Shown one piece after another: positions 8,990-16,874 of a stretch of DNA of 56,126 nucleotides. Every line of letters starts with the position of its first letter. Positions within the stretch are counted from its first letter, which is position 1. The DNA is from Paenirhodobacter populi. Its GTDB lineage: Bacteria > Pseudomonadota > Alphaproteobacteria > Rhodobacterales > Rhodobacteraceae. Location of the stretch: assembly GCF_004022215.1 (NCBI RefSeq), contig NZ_SAUZ01000027.1, positions 1-56,126 on the forward strand, given 5' to 3'. The notes under the pieces are model-generated. The model did no database searches and was not told the DNA's origin. It was given only the letters and a program-made list of their open reading frames with translations. The position numbers were made by a program, and so were the translations under genes.

Positions 8990-9961
8990 ATGTCTATACT
9001 GAAATGGGGCGCCGTTGCGGCTGCCCTTTCCGTCGCTGTGCCTGCTGCGGCAGAAACCCTGAAATTCGCGCATTTCGTTGCGCCGACGCATACGCTTACA
9101 GAGGCGATCGTTACGCCGCTGACCGAGGCCGTCGCGCCCTTGGGGTTGGCGATCGAGACATACCCGGCGGGCAAGCTCGGCGCAGGTCCGGCCGAACAAT
9201 ATGTACGGGTGGTGCAGGGTGTTGCCGATATCGTCTGGGGCCTGCCGGGCTATACCTCTTCGCAGTTTCGGCTCACCATGTTGACAGAGCTTCCGGGCGC
9301 TTTGCCGGCTGGCATGACCGGTGCCGATTTTCTCTGGAACGGCTGGGATGCGGGGCTTTTGACGAAAGAGTTTCCGGCGACGGTGCCCTTGGCGCTCTGG
9401 ACGGCGGAGCCTGCGGTTCTGATCCTGCGCGACAAGGTGGTGCGCGAGCCCGCCGACATGAAGGGTCTGAAGATCCGGGTTTCGAGTTCGATCACTGCGA
9501 AGGTCGTTGAGATGCTGGACGCGATCCCGGTGCAGATGCCCGCGGGCGATGTCTATAACGCCCTGCAGACGGGTCTTGTCGATGGCGTCATCACCGGGTC
9601 GAGCGCGATCAGTGATTTCAAATTCGATGAGGTGCTGAAGCATGTCACCCTTGGTATTCCACTCGGCAATCAGTCGTTCTTTGTCGTGGCCAATGCAAAG
9701 CGGGTGGCGAAACTGCCCGAGGGTCCGCGCGAGGCGCTGTTGAAGGCCGGCGGGCGCGTGCTTTCGCGCCACGCCGAGGCGGCTTGGCACGCGAAAAGCG
9801 ATACGGCGATTGCGGGTCTTCACGCGCGCGGCCCTGATGTGGTGACCGATCTGACACCCGAGGAGATCGCTGCCTTCGATGCGATCCTGCTGCCCTTCAC
9901 ACAAAAAACCGTCGCGGCGATGAAGGCCGAGGCTGCTTTCAAGACGATGCGGGGGGAGTAA
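8990..9961 (+). CDS. dctP: TRAP transporter substrate-binding protein (DctP family)
   Basis: A 323-residue periplasmic protein with a signal peptide (about 1-21, ending AAAE) followed by LKFAHFVAPTHTLTEAIVTPL, the usual first strand of DctP-family proteins. MKGLKIRVSSS, with the arginine that binds a carboxylate in many family members, and DVYNALQTGLVDGVITGSS are also typical. It delivers a ligand, probably an organic acid, to the permease pair encoded next. It is the second gene after the cobalamin riboswitch, 51 bp downstream of the methyltransferase, so the ligand may feed methyl or methionine metabolism (inference). Confidence 0.9.
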   Translation: MSILKWGAVAAALSVAVPAAAETLKFAHFVAPTHTLTEAIVTPLTEAVAPLGLAIETYPAGKLGAGPAEQYVRVVQGVADIVWGLPGYTSSQFRLTMLTELPGALPAGMTGADFLWNGWDAGLLTKEFPATVPLALWTAEPAVLILRDKVVREPADMKGLKIRVSSSITAKVVEMLDAIPVQMPAGDVYNALQTGLVDGVITGSSAISDFKFDEVLKHVTLGIPLGNQSFFVVANAKRVAKLPEGPREALLKAGGRVLSRHAEAAWHAKSDTAIAGLHARGPDVVTDLTPEEIAAFDAILLPFTQKTVAAMKAEAAFKTMRGE

Positions 9962-9964
9962 GCC

Positions 9965-10450
9965 ATGCCCGGCGCGTTCGCTACCGGGCTTGGCCTTGTC
10001 GACAGATTTTGCGCCCGTGTATCGGGTGCGGCGCTCCTCGGCGTGGCGGGGCTGCTGCTTGCCGATGTGGTGGGGCGCAGCCTCGGGCGTCCGGTGTTCG
10101 GCGCGCAGGACATGGCCGAAATGGCGATGGTGGTGGTGATCTTCGGTGCAGTCCCGTTGCTCGAGCAGCGGGGCGGCCAGATCCAGGTGGATCTGTTGCG
10201 CCCGTTCATGTCCCGCCGGATCGAGGCTGGGATCGGGCGGCTCTCGCATGCACTTGCCGCCACCCTGTGGTTCACCCTCGCATGGACCTTATGGCAATCA
10301 GCGAAACTTTCTTCGATGCTGTCGCTCTCGACCAACATCCTTGGTCTGCCGAAGGCGCCGTTTCAATACCTGCTCGCGGCCTTCGTGATGATTGCAGGGC
10401 TTGGAGCAGTACTGCGCACCATCCGCGCCCAGAGGGCCGAACATGTCTGA
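9965..10450 (+). CDS. dctQ: TRAP transporter small permease (DctQ family)
   Basis: A 161-residue membrane protein with four predicted helices (about 18-36, 49-66, 90-110, 128-148). The family motif region DVVGRSLGRPVFGAQDMAEM lies between the first two helices. It forms the small membrane subunit that joins DctM to the binding protein. It starts three bases after the dctP stop and overlaps dctM, so translation of the three is coupled. Confidence 0.88.
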   Translation: MPGAFATGLGLVDRFCARVSGAALLGVAGLLLADVVGRSLGRPVFGAQDMAEMAMVVVIFGAVPLLEQRGGQIQVDLLRPFMSRRIEAGIGRLSHALAATLWFTLAWTLWQSAKLSSMLSLSTNILGLPKAPFQYLLAAFVMIAGLGAVLRTIRAQRAEHV

Positions 10451-11756
10451 TATTGCAACCGGCACCGCGGGCATCGCCATTCTGCTCATCCTCATCCTTT
10501 TGCGGGTGCCTGTAGCGCTTGCGATGTTCGTCGTCGGATTCGGCGGGATCTGCGTACTGTCCGATATGGATTCCGCGATGTCGCTCCTGGCTTCGGAGAC
10601 TTTCACCCTCGCCTCGAAGTTCGAGCTGGTGGTGATCCCCCTGTTCATCCTGATGGGGAACATCGCCACGCGCACCGGGGTGAGCCGCGCGCTTTACGAT
10701 GCTGCCTATGCCGCGGTCGGACGGTTTCGCGGCGGGCTCGCCATGGCGACGCTGATGGGCTGCGGTGCGTTTTCTGCGCTTTGCGGCTCGTCGATCGCCT
10801 CTGCGCTAACCATGGGCAAGGTCTCGCTCTCCGAAATGGAGCGCTACCGCTATGCGCCGAGGCTGGCCACCGCAACGGTTGCGGCTGGCGGAACGCTCGG
10901 TATCCTGATCCCGCCTTCGACGGGCTTCGTGATTTACGCGATCCTGACAGAGCAATCCATTGGTCGGTTGTTTCTGTCTGGCTTCCTGCCGGGGCTGCTC
11001 CTGCTGCTTCTTTTCATCGTGACGGTGGCGCTGATCTGCCACTTTCGGCGTGATGCGGGGCCTGCGGGCGTGCCTTTGGCGCCTGCCGCCGCTCGACAGG
11101 CGTTTCTTGCGGCGTTGCCCGGGGCGGGGGTGATCTTCATCACCATCGGCGGGCTTTACGCGGGCGTATTTTCACCCGTCGAATCCGCCGCTGTCGGCTC
11201 GGGTCTGATGGCGCTCATTGGTCTGATGCGGCGCGAAATCGGCTTTGACGACCTCTGGGATGCAGGGCGCGACAGCGCACAGACGACCGCTTCGGTGATG
11301 ATGATCCTGATCGCGGCGCACCTGATGAACCCGTTTCTGGCGCTGAACCATGTGCCGCAGTGGATCGGCGACACGCTGACGACGAGTGGCTTGCCGCCCA
11401 TGGGCATTCTTGCGCTGATCGTTCTGTGCTACCTCATCCTTGGAACGTTCATGGACGGCTTTGCCATGCTGGTGCTGACGCTGCCGATCTTCTACCCGGT
11501 CGTGATCGCGCAAGGCTTCGATCCGATCTGGTTCGCGGTGATCGTGATGATCGTTCTGGAAATGGGTCTGCTCTCGCCGCCCGTCGGAATGAATGTCTTC
11601 ATCGTGCATTCCGTGGTGCCGCATGTCGCGCAATCGACGATCTACCGCGGTATCGTGCCATTCTGGCTGGCGATGATCGGGGCTCTTGTTATCCTGACTG
11701 CTTTTCCCGCCATCGCGACCGCGTTGCCCGATTGGGTAATGGGTCCGCAGAGATAG
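10443..11756 (+). CDS. dctM: TRAP transporter large permease (DctM family)
   Basis: A 437-residue protein with about 12 membrane helices and DctM hallmarks: VPVALAMFVVGFGG, PLFILMGNIATRTGVSRALYD, a serine/alanine-rich segment (MGCGAFSALCGSSIASA) and GILIPPSTGFVIYAI. The C-terminus has LLSPPVGMNVFIV. It moves the substrate using the sodium gradient. I chose ATG 10443, which overlaps dctQ by 8 bp; the frame is open back to 10392. No clear terminator follows; IS debris begins about 35 bp downstream. Confidence 0.9.
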   Translation: MSDIATGTAGIAILLILILLRVPVALAMFVVGFGGICVLSDMDSAMSLLASETFTLASKFELVVIPLFILMGNIATRTGVSRALYDAAYAAVGRFRGGLAMATLMGCGAFSALCGSSIASALTMGKVSLSEMERYRYAPRLATATVAAGGTLGILIPPSTGFVIYAILTEQSIGRLFLSGFLPGLLLLLLFIVTVALICHFRRDAGPAGVPLAPAAARQAFLAALPGAGVIFITIGGLYAGVFSPVESAAVGSGLMALIGLMRREIGFDDLWDAGRDSAQTTASVMMILIAAHLMNPFLALNHVPQWIGDTLTTSGLPPMGILALIVLCYLILGTFMDGFAMLVLTLPIFYPVVIAQGFDPIWFAVIVMIVLEMGLLSPPVGMNVFIVHSVVPHVAQSTIYRGIVPFWLAMIGALVILTAFPAIATALPDWVMGPQR

Positions 11757-11794
11757 GAGGCTCTCGTGCAACGGGTAGAATGCCCATCGACAGC

Positions 11795-12150
11795 TAGGCT
11801 CCAGACCATTAAACACCTCCCGCAGGACCGCCCAGAAGCCTAGGGCACCGTCGCCGATGGCCAGTTTTGGATCATGCTTCAGGCCGCGCCGCCTCAGGTC
11901 AAGCAGCACTTCGCGCCAGCTTTGCATGCTTTCGCGAAAGCCATCGGTCATCGCCAGCAGCTCCTTGTGGGCATATTCGTCGGCTCCGACGGTCTCCAGA
12001 ACACATTGTTTCTCTTCAGCCATTCGCGGCTTGAAGTAGACGCTGTTGGGCCAGATGTAGAGGAAACGCCGGGCGCCAAGATCGCGTTTGTTCCACGCCT
12101 CGTAGAGAAACGCTTGAAAGTTGGTAATGCCCGGAGGGGCGGCATATCAT
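11795..12150 (-). pseudogene. IS256-family transposase, internal fragment
   Basis: The minus strand reads EAWNKRDLGARRFLYIWPNS, then LLAMTDGFRESMQSWREVLL and APKLAIGDG-like KLAIGDGALGFWAVLREVF. This is the DDE region around the first catalytic Asp of IS256-family (mutator-type) transposases. Both ends are missing: it begins abruptly near 12150 and loses similarity after LREVF near 11810. Confidence 0.75.
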
Positions 12151-12199
12151 GGCGGTGTTAAGACGCCGTCAATTCTCATGCGAGAAAGGAATATGCCAC

Positions 12200-12478
12200 A
12201 TGGATGACGATACCATCACCCGACTGACCGATCCATCGGGAATAGTCCCGGATTCGCTGACCGAGGTGATCGGGGCGGGGCGTGCAAGCTGATCGAGGCG
12301 CTTCTGGCATCCTTTTCGAAGGATAAGCTCGCAGACGGGCGGTCGCGTCTGGTGCGCCACGGGCATTTGCCGGAACGCGAGGTGCTGACCGGGATCGGGG
12401 CGGCTGCCGTCAAGGTGCCGCGCCTGCGCGACCGAGGCCCCGGCGAAGACAAGATCAGCTTCACGCCCATACTCGGGA
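12200..12478 (+). pseudogene. IS256-family transposase, N-terminal fragment, frameshifted
   Basis: From ATG 12200 the sequence starts MDDDTITRLT and PDSLTEVI, then meets a frameshift near 12280. In the next frame it continues ASFSKDKLADGRSRLVRHGH, LPEREVLTGIGAAAVKVPRL and RDRGPGEDKISFTPIL, the typical N-terminus of the family. It ends near 12475. It is divergent from the fragment at 11795-12150, so the two are not simply halves of one undisturbed element. Confidence 0.75.
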
Positions 12479-12720
12479 AGACATCGAAGATGGGTCACCA
12501 CGCCATGTTCCGCCAGCAGACCCCGCATCTGATTCACGAGCTGCGTCCGATCTGAGATCAACCGCTGCCTGATCCGGTGGACAGCTTGGATCTCCAACTG
12601 CTCCGGAGATTTCGGCGGTACGACCTGTGTTCCAAACAAGGTGACGGCCACATCGGACCATTGGCATATACGGGGTGTCCCGAGCCCTTTCTGCACCAGC
12701 GGGGCCGGTCGAATACCCGC
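12470..12720 (-). pseudogene. IS110-family transposase, central fragment
   Basis: Minus-strand translation gives PPKSPEQLEIQAVHRIRQRL followed by ISDRTQLVNQMRGLLAEHG, the middle linker region of IS110-family transposases (the segment after the RuvC-like domain). Neither end is present, and the upstream part degenerates. It abuts the IS256 N-terminal fragment. The remaining bases to 12950 show nothing that I recognise as a gene. Confidence 0.65.
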
Positions 12721-12950
12721 GATGATGGCCTGTAAACCCGCGCTCCGTTCTGAGCACGCACACCGCATTCGACGGTATATGCAGAGGCCTGTCTGACATG
12801 CGGCCGCTTCGGTGTGATCGCGGTCGGTGTGGGCATTTCCGGAACGCCGGATCCCATGCGGAAAGATCCTGACACGCCGGAACAAAACGCCGTATCAATG
12901 GTTTACCTCTCCGAAGGGTGACAGACGCCGCTAATTAGGAGAGGAACACC

Positions 12951-13343
12951 ATGCGAAACATGATTGCCGTGACAGCGATTTCTGCAGGTCTTGCAATCGG
13001 AGGTGCGGGTATGTTGTCGGCTCAGCCGTCTTTCGTGCCGCCCGCGGGTTACAGCCTCTCTGAGAAGGGCACGGTGACGGGCGATCAGCTCAAGGGTGTC
13101 GGCCTCTACAGCTCCTCAGACGAAGAGATCGGGAAGGTCGCAGACGTCGAGCTTGGCGTGGATGGTGCGGCGACCAACATCATCGTGGATGTCGGCGGCT
13201 TCCTCGGCATCGGTGCAAAACCCGTCGCGCTGGATCTGAGCGAAATCGCCGTCTATAAGCACGAGAATGGCGACCTGAGGGCCTACACGCACCTCACGAA
13301 GGAACAGCTTACTTCGCTGCCGGAATACCACGCACCGAAGTAA
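12951..13343 (+). CDS. Exported PRC-barrel domain protein
   Basis: A 130-residue protein with a signal peptide (about 1-24, ending MLSAQ). A PRC-barrel-like domain follows (about 40-120): GDQLKGVGLYSSSDEEIGKV then VELGVDGAATNIIVDVGGFL. PRC-barrel proteins of this exported type are common in Rhizobiales and Rhodobacterales, are often stress or photosynthesis related, and have no assigned enzymatic role. AGGAGAGG precedes the start, and a strong terminator follows the stop, so it is monocistronic. Confidence 0.85.
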   Translation: MRNMIAVTAISAGLAIGGAGMLSAQPSFVPPAGYSLSEKGTVTGDQLKGVGLYSSSDEEIGKVADVELGVDGAATNIIVDVGGFLGIGAKPVALDLSEIAVYKHENGDLRAYTHLTKEQLTSLPEYHAPK

Positions 13344-13367
13344 GGCGTCGCGATAGCTACGACGACA

Positions 13368-13392
13368 GGGCTGCTCGGCGAGCAGCCCTTTT
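13368..13392 (+). terminator. Rho-independent terminator of the PRC-barrel gene
   Basis: A perfect 9 bp stem, GGGCTGCTC with GAGCAGCCC, around a GGC loop, is followed directly by TTTT. It lies 25 bp after the stop codon. Confidence 0.88.
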
Positions 13393-13700
13393 GCTTTGCG
13401 GGGCAGACCGCCGGAAGCCTTGCCGTCTCAGGCAAGCTGCCTGACAATGCATTTTCAGCACCGGACGCTATGCCCATCTCGACGGGGCGCATACCGGCGC
13501 GGCGACGGCTTGGCGGCCAGAATCGCGAGCATGATCGTGATACTGACGGCGCTCTCCGGCGGTCGCACGCACTAAAGACACGCTCCGCGCCCGGACGATG
13601 TGTTATATCCGCACCGTCCGGGCGGTCTCGGATCTTTGGAGGCCGCTTGCACATGCTGCGCCCCCCGTCATGCCAGAGAGCTTGAGCCGGACAGATAAAT
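13393..13700. other. Gene-free stretch
   Basis: About 300 bp without a supportable gene. A short plus-strand reading near 13465 (GRYAHLDGAHTG) faintly recalls the end of a tyrosine recombinase but is too short to claim. It ends at the toxin-antitoxin operator. Confidence 0.4.
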
Positions 13701-13725
13701 GATATACCTTTATAAGGTGTATATC
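13701..13725 (+). promoter_or_regulatory. Palindromic operator of the toxin-antitoxin operon
   Basis: GATATACCTT and AAGGTGTATATC form an almost perfect inverted repeat (two extra bases in the right arm) around TTAT. It is AT-rich in a GC-rich setting and 20 bp upstream of the antitoxin start. AbrB-type antitoxins usually bind such a site, alone or with the toxin, to repress their own operon. Confidence 0.6.
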
Positions 13726-13745
13726 ATGCCTCGGAGGGGAAGATC

Positions 13746-13973
13746 ATGCAGGTTGCCAAATGGGGAAACTCGCTCGCCGTCCGACTGCCCGCAAATCTGG
13801 TGCGGGAACTCGGCCTGAAAGAGGGCGACAGGATCGAGCTTGAGAAGGCCGGCGACCACCTCACGGTGCGGCGGCGTCCCTCGGCGGAGGACATTCTGGC
13901 CGAACTGCATCGCTTCCGTGGTCGGCTCCCGGCATCGCAGCGCCTGAGCCGCGAAGATGCGAATGCCCGCTGA
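13746..13973 (+). CDS. vapB: AbrB/MazE-fold antitoxin (VapB type)
   Basis: A 75-residue protein with the swapped-hairpin AbrB DNA-binding fold at residues 1-45 (MQVAKWGNSLAVRLPANLV, then LGLKEGDRIEL). A C-terminal tail (about 50-75) would wrap and inhibit the toxin. GGAGGGG precedes the start. The end overlaps the PIN toxin gene by 17 bp, the normal arrangement of a toxin-antitoxin pair. Confidence 0.88.
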   Translation: MQVAKWGNSLAVRLPANLVRELGLKEGDRIELEKAGDHLTVRRRPSAEDILAELHRFRGRLPASQRLSREDANAR

Positions 13974-14361
13974 CTTCTTCGATACCAACGTCATCCTCTA
14001 TCTGCTCGATGACGGCCCCAAAGCAGACCGGGCCGCCAGCTTGCTGGCTTCCGGCGGACTGATCAGCGTTCAGGTCCTGAACGAAGCGTTGGTCAACTGT
14101 ATCCGGAAGGCGGGGCTGTCCTGGCAGGAGGCTGGCGAATTCCTCGGCGGCATCCGCGAATTGTGCGAAGTGGCGAACCTGACCGCCGGCATCCACGACA
14201 TCGGCCGAGCCCTTGGCGAGAAGCATGGATTCTCGGTCTACGATTCCATGATCGTGGCGGCGGCTTTGGCGAATGGTTGTGACAGGCTCTATTCGGAGGA
14301 CATGCAGGATGGTATGCTCGTCGAGCGCAGGCTCCGGATTGTGAATCCCTTCATGGCGTAA
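13957..14361 (+). CDS. vapC: PIN-domain toxin (VapC type)
   Basis: A 134-residue PIN-domain ribonuclease. The first acidic residue is D9 (FFDTNVILYLL); a central Glu lies in VLNEALV and a third acidic site in SVYDSMIVAAAL, with the fourth region at LYSEDMQDG. These four acidic positions hold the metal that cleaves RNA, usually initiator tRNA or rRNA in VapC proteins. An alternative start is ATG 13963. All expected residues are present, so it may be active. The pair sits among IS remnants, typical of a horizontally acquired module. Confidence 0.88.
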   Translation: MRMPADFFDTNVILYLLDDGPKADRAASLLASGGLISVQVLNEALVNCIRKAGLSWQEAGEFLGGIRELCEVANLTAGIHDIGRALGEKHGFSVYDSMIVAAALANGCDRLYSEDMQDGMLVERRLRIVNPFMA

Positions 14362-14528
14362 GACGGAATCGCATCCGACGTTTTGAGATTCTCTTGTTTC
14401 ACAAGTACTTAAATCCCAGTCTCAATCCTGCTCCATCCTCTCTCAACGCGCGCCTGGAAACCCGGATTTGGGTGTTTGATCCCCCGGTTTGATGGTGCGA
14501 TCCTTTCTTTGGAATGGAGGGTTTCTCT

Positions 14529-14715
14529 ATGGGACAAATTCGTCACGGCAGCGCCACGACCATGCACGCTGTCCGAGCCGCAATAATGAGGGCCTGCCCG
14601 CCATCGATCCGAGGGCTGGCCCGAATGATCGCACGCTTCGCTCGCGGAGCTGAGCCGGGAGCTGGGCATCAATCCCCAGACCGTAGCGAAGTGGCGCAAG
14701 CGCGCGAGGGAGAAC
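14529..14715 (+). pseudogene. IS481-family transposase, N-terminal fragment
   Basis: ATG 14529 begins MGQIRHGSATTMHAVRAAI, the start of an IS481-type transposase. After a frame change the HTH follows as ELSRELGINPQTVAKWRKRA. Similarity then stops and the frame runs into regulator-like sequence. The catalytic core is absent. A different part of a very similar transposase, lacking this N-terminus, lies at 54724-55510. Confidence 0.75.
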
Positions 14716-14879
14716 ATCGCTGTTCCCTATGTGGCGGACCGGAGTGGCCATGCTGCACTGACCTCGTTCACCCGGACGTTCACGCGCCTCTTCGGCAAGA
14801 TACCGGCGAGGCGCCGGAAAACCGTGCCTTCTGCAAAAAAGATGCCTGTCCTGCCGCCGTTGCTTGGAATGAAAGTTTG
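14715..14879 (+). pseudogene. AraC-type regulator, C-terminal HTH remnant
   Basis: In frame with the IS481 HTH, the sequence reads IAVPYVADRSGHAALTSFTR followed by FTRLFGKIPARRRK, then a stop at 14877-14879. This resembles the second HTH of AraC-family regulators (the GYxSxSSFSRAFRRxFG pattern). It appears to be the tail of a destroyed regulator, possibly one that governed the sulfonate-type operon just downstream (inference). Confidence 0.5.
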
Positions 14880-14983
14880 ATCCCTTTCGCCATTTGAATA
14901 CGGCAATTCCCGTCTCTCGCTTCTGTGCATAATGGTCCGACTTTCAGTGGGTTAACCCCCCAGCGGAGCATCAGGAGAATATC

Positions 14984-15997
14984 GTGACCGTCAAATCCCT
15001 ATCGAGCCTTTTCGGCCTTGTCGTGGCGTTCGCGCTTCCAGCCCAGGCCGGGGCGGCCAACAAGGTCGTCATCGCCTATCAGACGGGTGCCGAGCCTTAT
15101 TTCGCGGGCATCGCCACCGGCGAGATCGCCCGAAGTTTTGGTCCCGACTGGGAGGTGGAATTCCGCCGCTTCAATTCCGGTGCGGACATTTTCGCGGCGA
15201 TCAGTTCGGGGTCGGTGCAGATCGGTGCCGTCGGCTCCAGCCCCTATGCTGCGGTGGCGAGCCGTGGGCTTGACGTGAAGGGGATCTATGTCACCGCCGC
15301 CGCTGGCGAAAGCGAGGCTCTGGTGGTGCGCAAGGATATTGCCTCTTCCGCGGATCTGGTGGGCAAGAAGCTGTCGGCCGCGCCGGTTTCCACCGATCAT
15401 TACCAGTTGCTGGCCTATCTGAAACAGGAAGGGCTGAGCGAAAAGGACACGCAGGTCATTGCCATTCCGCAGCCCGAAATCGTCGCGGCGTGGAAAAGGG
15501 GCGACATCGACGGGGCCTTCGTCTGGGATCCAGCGCTGGCCGAGCTGAAGAAGGACGGCAAGGTTCTTGTCACCTCGGGCGAGGTTTCGGAACGCGGTGC
15601 GCCGGTGTTCACGGCTTTTGTGGCGACCGGCGATTTTATCGGGCAGCACCCCGATTTCCTGAAGAAATTCGTGGGACTGATCGACGGCTATTCGGTCGAT
15701 TTCGTGCAGCATCCCGAAAACTGGGGCGTCGATTCCGAATACGTCACGGCGATCGCGCGTCTTCAGGGCGGCACGCCCGAGGAAATCGTGGCCTGGAACG
15801 CTTCTATCGTGACGGTGCCGCTGGCCGAACAGGGCACGGCCGCGTGGCTTGGCGGTGGCGCGGATGGCGCGGTGGCGCGGACGCTGAAGGATACGGCCGC
15901 CTTTCTGAAAGAACAGAAGAAGATCACCGCGGTGCTGGACGATTACAGCCCGTTCGTCGATCCGCAATTTGTCGATGCGCTCAAGGTCACGAACTGA
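14984..15997 (+). CDS. tauA: Sulfonate/taurine-type ABC transporter substrate-binding protein
   Basis: A 337-residue periplasmic protein with a signal peptide (about 1-24, PAQAGA). Family features are NKVVIAYQTGAEPYFAGIAT, an RRFNSGADIFAAISSGSVQIG segment and VASRGLDVKGIYV, as in TauA of the NMT1/SsuA superfamily. It would bind taurine or another sulfonate; GSSPY and the acidic pocket fit, but the ligand is inferred. It starts at GTG 14984 with AGGAGA eight bases upstream. It is the first gene of a long co-directional block of uptake and oxidation genes. Confidence 0.85.
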   Translation: MTVKSLSSLFGLVVAFALPAQAGAANKVVIAYQTGAEPYFAGIATGEIARSFGPDWEVEFRRFNSGADIFAAISSGSVQIGAVGSSPYAAVASRGLDVKGIYVTAAAGESEALVVRKDIASSADLVGKKLSAAPVSTDHYQLLAYLKQEGLSEKDTQVIAIPQPEIVAAWKRGDIDGAFVWDPALAELKKDGKVLVTSGEVSERGAPVFTAFVATGDFIGQHPDFLKKFVGLIDGYSVDFVQHPENWGVDSEYVTAIARLQGGTPEEIVAWNASIVTVPLAEQGTAAWLGGGADGAVARTLKDTAAFLKEQKKITAVLDDYSPFVDPQFVDALKVTN

Positions 15998-16021
15998 ACG
16001 CAGTCAGAAGATCATCGGGCA

Positions 16022-16047
16022 TCCCGGGCCGCGCTTGCCGCCCGGGA
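16022..16047 (+). other. Hairpin between tauA and tauB
   Basis: TCCCGGGC pairs perfectly with GCCCGGGA around a 10 base loop, 25 bp after the tauA stop. With no U-tract, it probably stabilises the binding-protein message or attenuates read-through. Confidence 0.5.
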
Positions 16048-16069
16048 AATCGTTATCGGGAAATCGCAT

Positions 16070-16858
16070 ATGCTTTCGATCCGCAACGCCTCCGTAGTGT
16101 TCGATGCCGCCGACGGATCGCGTGTCAACGCGCTGGAAAACGTGTCTTTCGACATTCCGCCGAAATCCATCGTGGTCGCGCTTGGCGCCTCGGGTTGTGG
16201 GAAATCGACGCTGTTGAATGCGATCGCCGGGTTTTTGCCGCTGACCTCGGGGGAAATCCTGCTCGATGGGCGGCCCGTCGAGGGGCCGGGCGGCGACCGG
16301 GGTGTCGTGTTCCAGAAGGATACGCTGCTGCCATGGGCCACCGTTCTGGACAATGTGGCGCTTGGCCTGCGCTATCGGGGGGTACCCCGGGCGGAACGCC
16401 GAGACCATGCGCGGGAATTGCTGGCGCTGGTCGGGTTGCAGGATTTTGCGACGAAACCTCCTTATGAGCTGTCGGGCGGGATGCGGCAACGGGTGGGCAT
16501 TGCACGCGCTCTTGCGACGGACCCGAAGATCCTGCTGATGGATGAGCCTTTCGGCGCGCTCGACAGCCTGACCCGCGAAACGATGCAGCAGCTTTTGGTC
16601 GATGTCTGGTCTCGGACGGGAAAGCAGGTCTTTTTCATCACCCACTCGATTGAAGAGGCGCTGACGCTTGGCACGGAAATCCTTGTCATGTCGCCGCGTC
16701 CGGGGCGGGTCATCGCCCGCTACAAGGCAGATTTCGTGCGTGATTTTGCCGCCGCGGGCGATATTGGCGGGGTCCTGAACGATCCCGCCTTTGGTCAGCT
16801 GCGCGCCGAGATACGCGCCCTGATCCATCACCCTACCCAGACGCGAACCGCTGCCTGA
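16070..16858 (+). CDS. tauB: Sulfonate/taurine-type ABC transporter ATPase
   Basis: A 262-residue ABC ATPase with Walker [13 protein letters not shown] (about 38-49), the Q-loop region [10 protein letters not shown], signature [15 protein letters not shown] and Walker [13 protein letters not shown] followed by the switch His in ITHSIEEAL. It matches the TauB/SsuB/NrtD group. It powers uptake by TauC. A motif TTATCGGGAAATCGC lies just before the start (16053-16067) and has a near copy upstream of the monooxygenase gene. Confidence 0.9.
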   Translation: MLSIRNASVVFDAADGSRVNALENVSFDIPPKSIVVALGASGCGKSTLLNAIAGFLPLTSGEILLDGRPVEGPGGDRGVVFQKDTLLPWATVLDNVALGLRYRGVPRAERRDHARELLALVGLQDFATKPPYELSGGMRQRVGIARALATDPKILLMDEPFGALDSLTRETMQQLLVDVWSRTGKQVFFITHSIEEALTLGTEILVMSPRPGRVIARYKADFVRDFAAAGDIGGVLNDPAFGQLRAEIRALIHHPTQTRTAA

Positions 16859-16874
16859 GCCATCCCGAAGGAGC

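Noticed and set aside
7778-10249. Long minus-strand open frame (823 codons) opposite metE-like gene and dctP
   Set aside because: It mirrors well-supported plus-strand genes; in GC-rich DNA the complementary frame often lacks stops. The composition (Arg, His, Gly rich) matches no family.
13460-13530. Short reading similar to the C-terminal RYAHL of tyrosine recombinases
   Set aside because: Only about 20 residues, no catalytic His or Arg, and composition consistent with chance.
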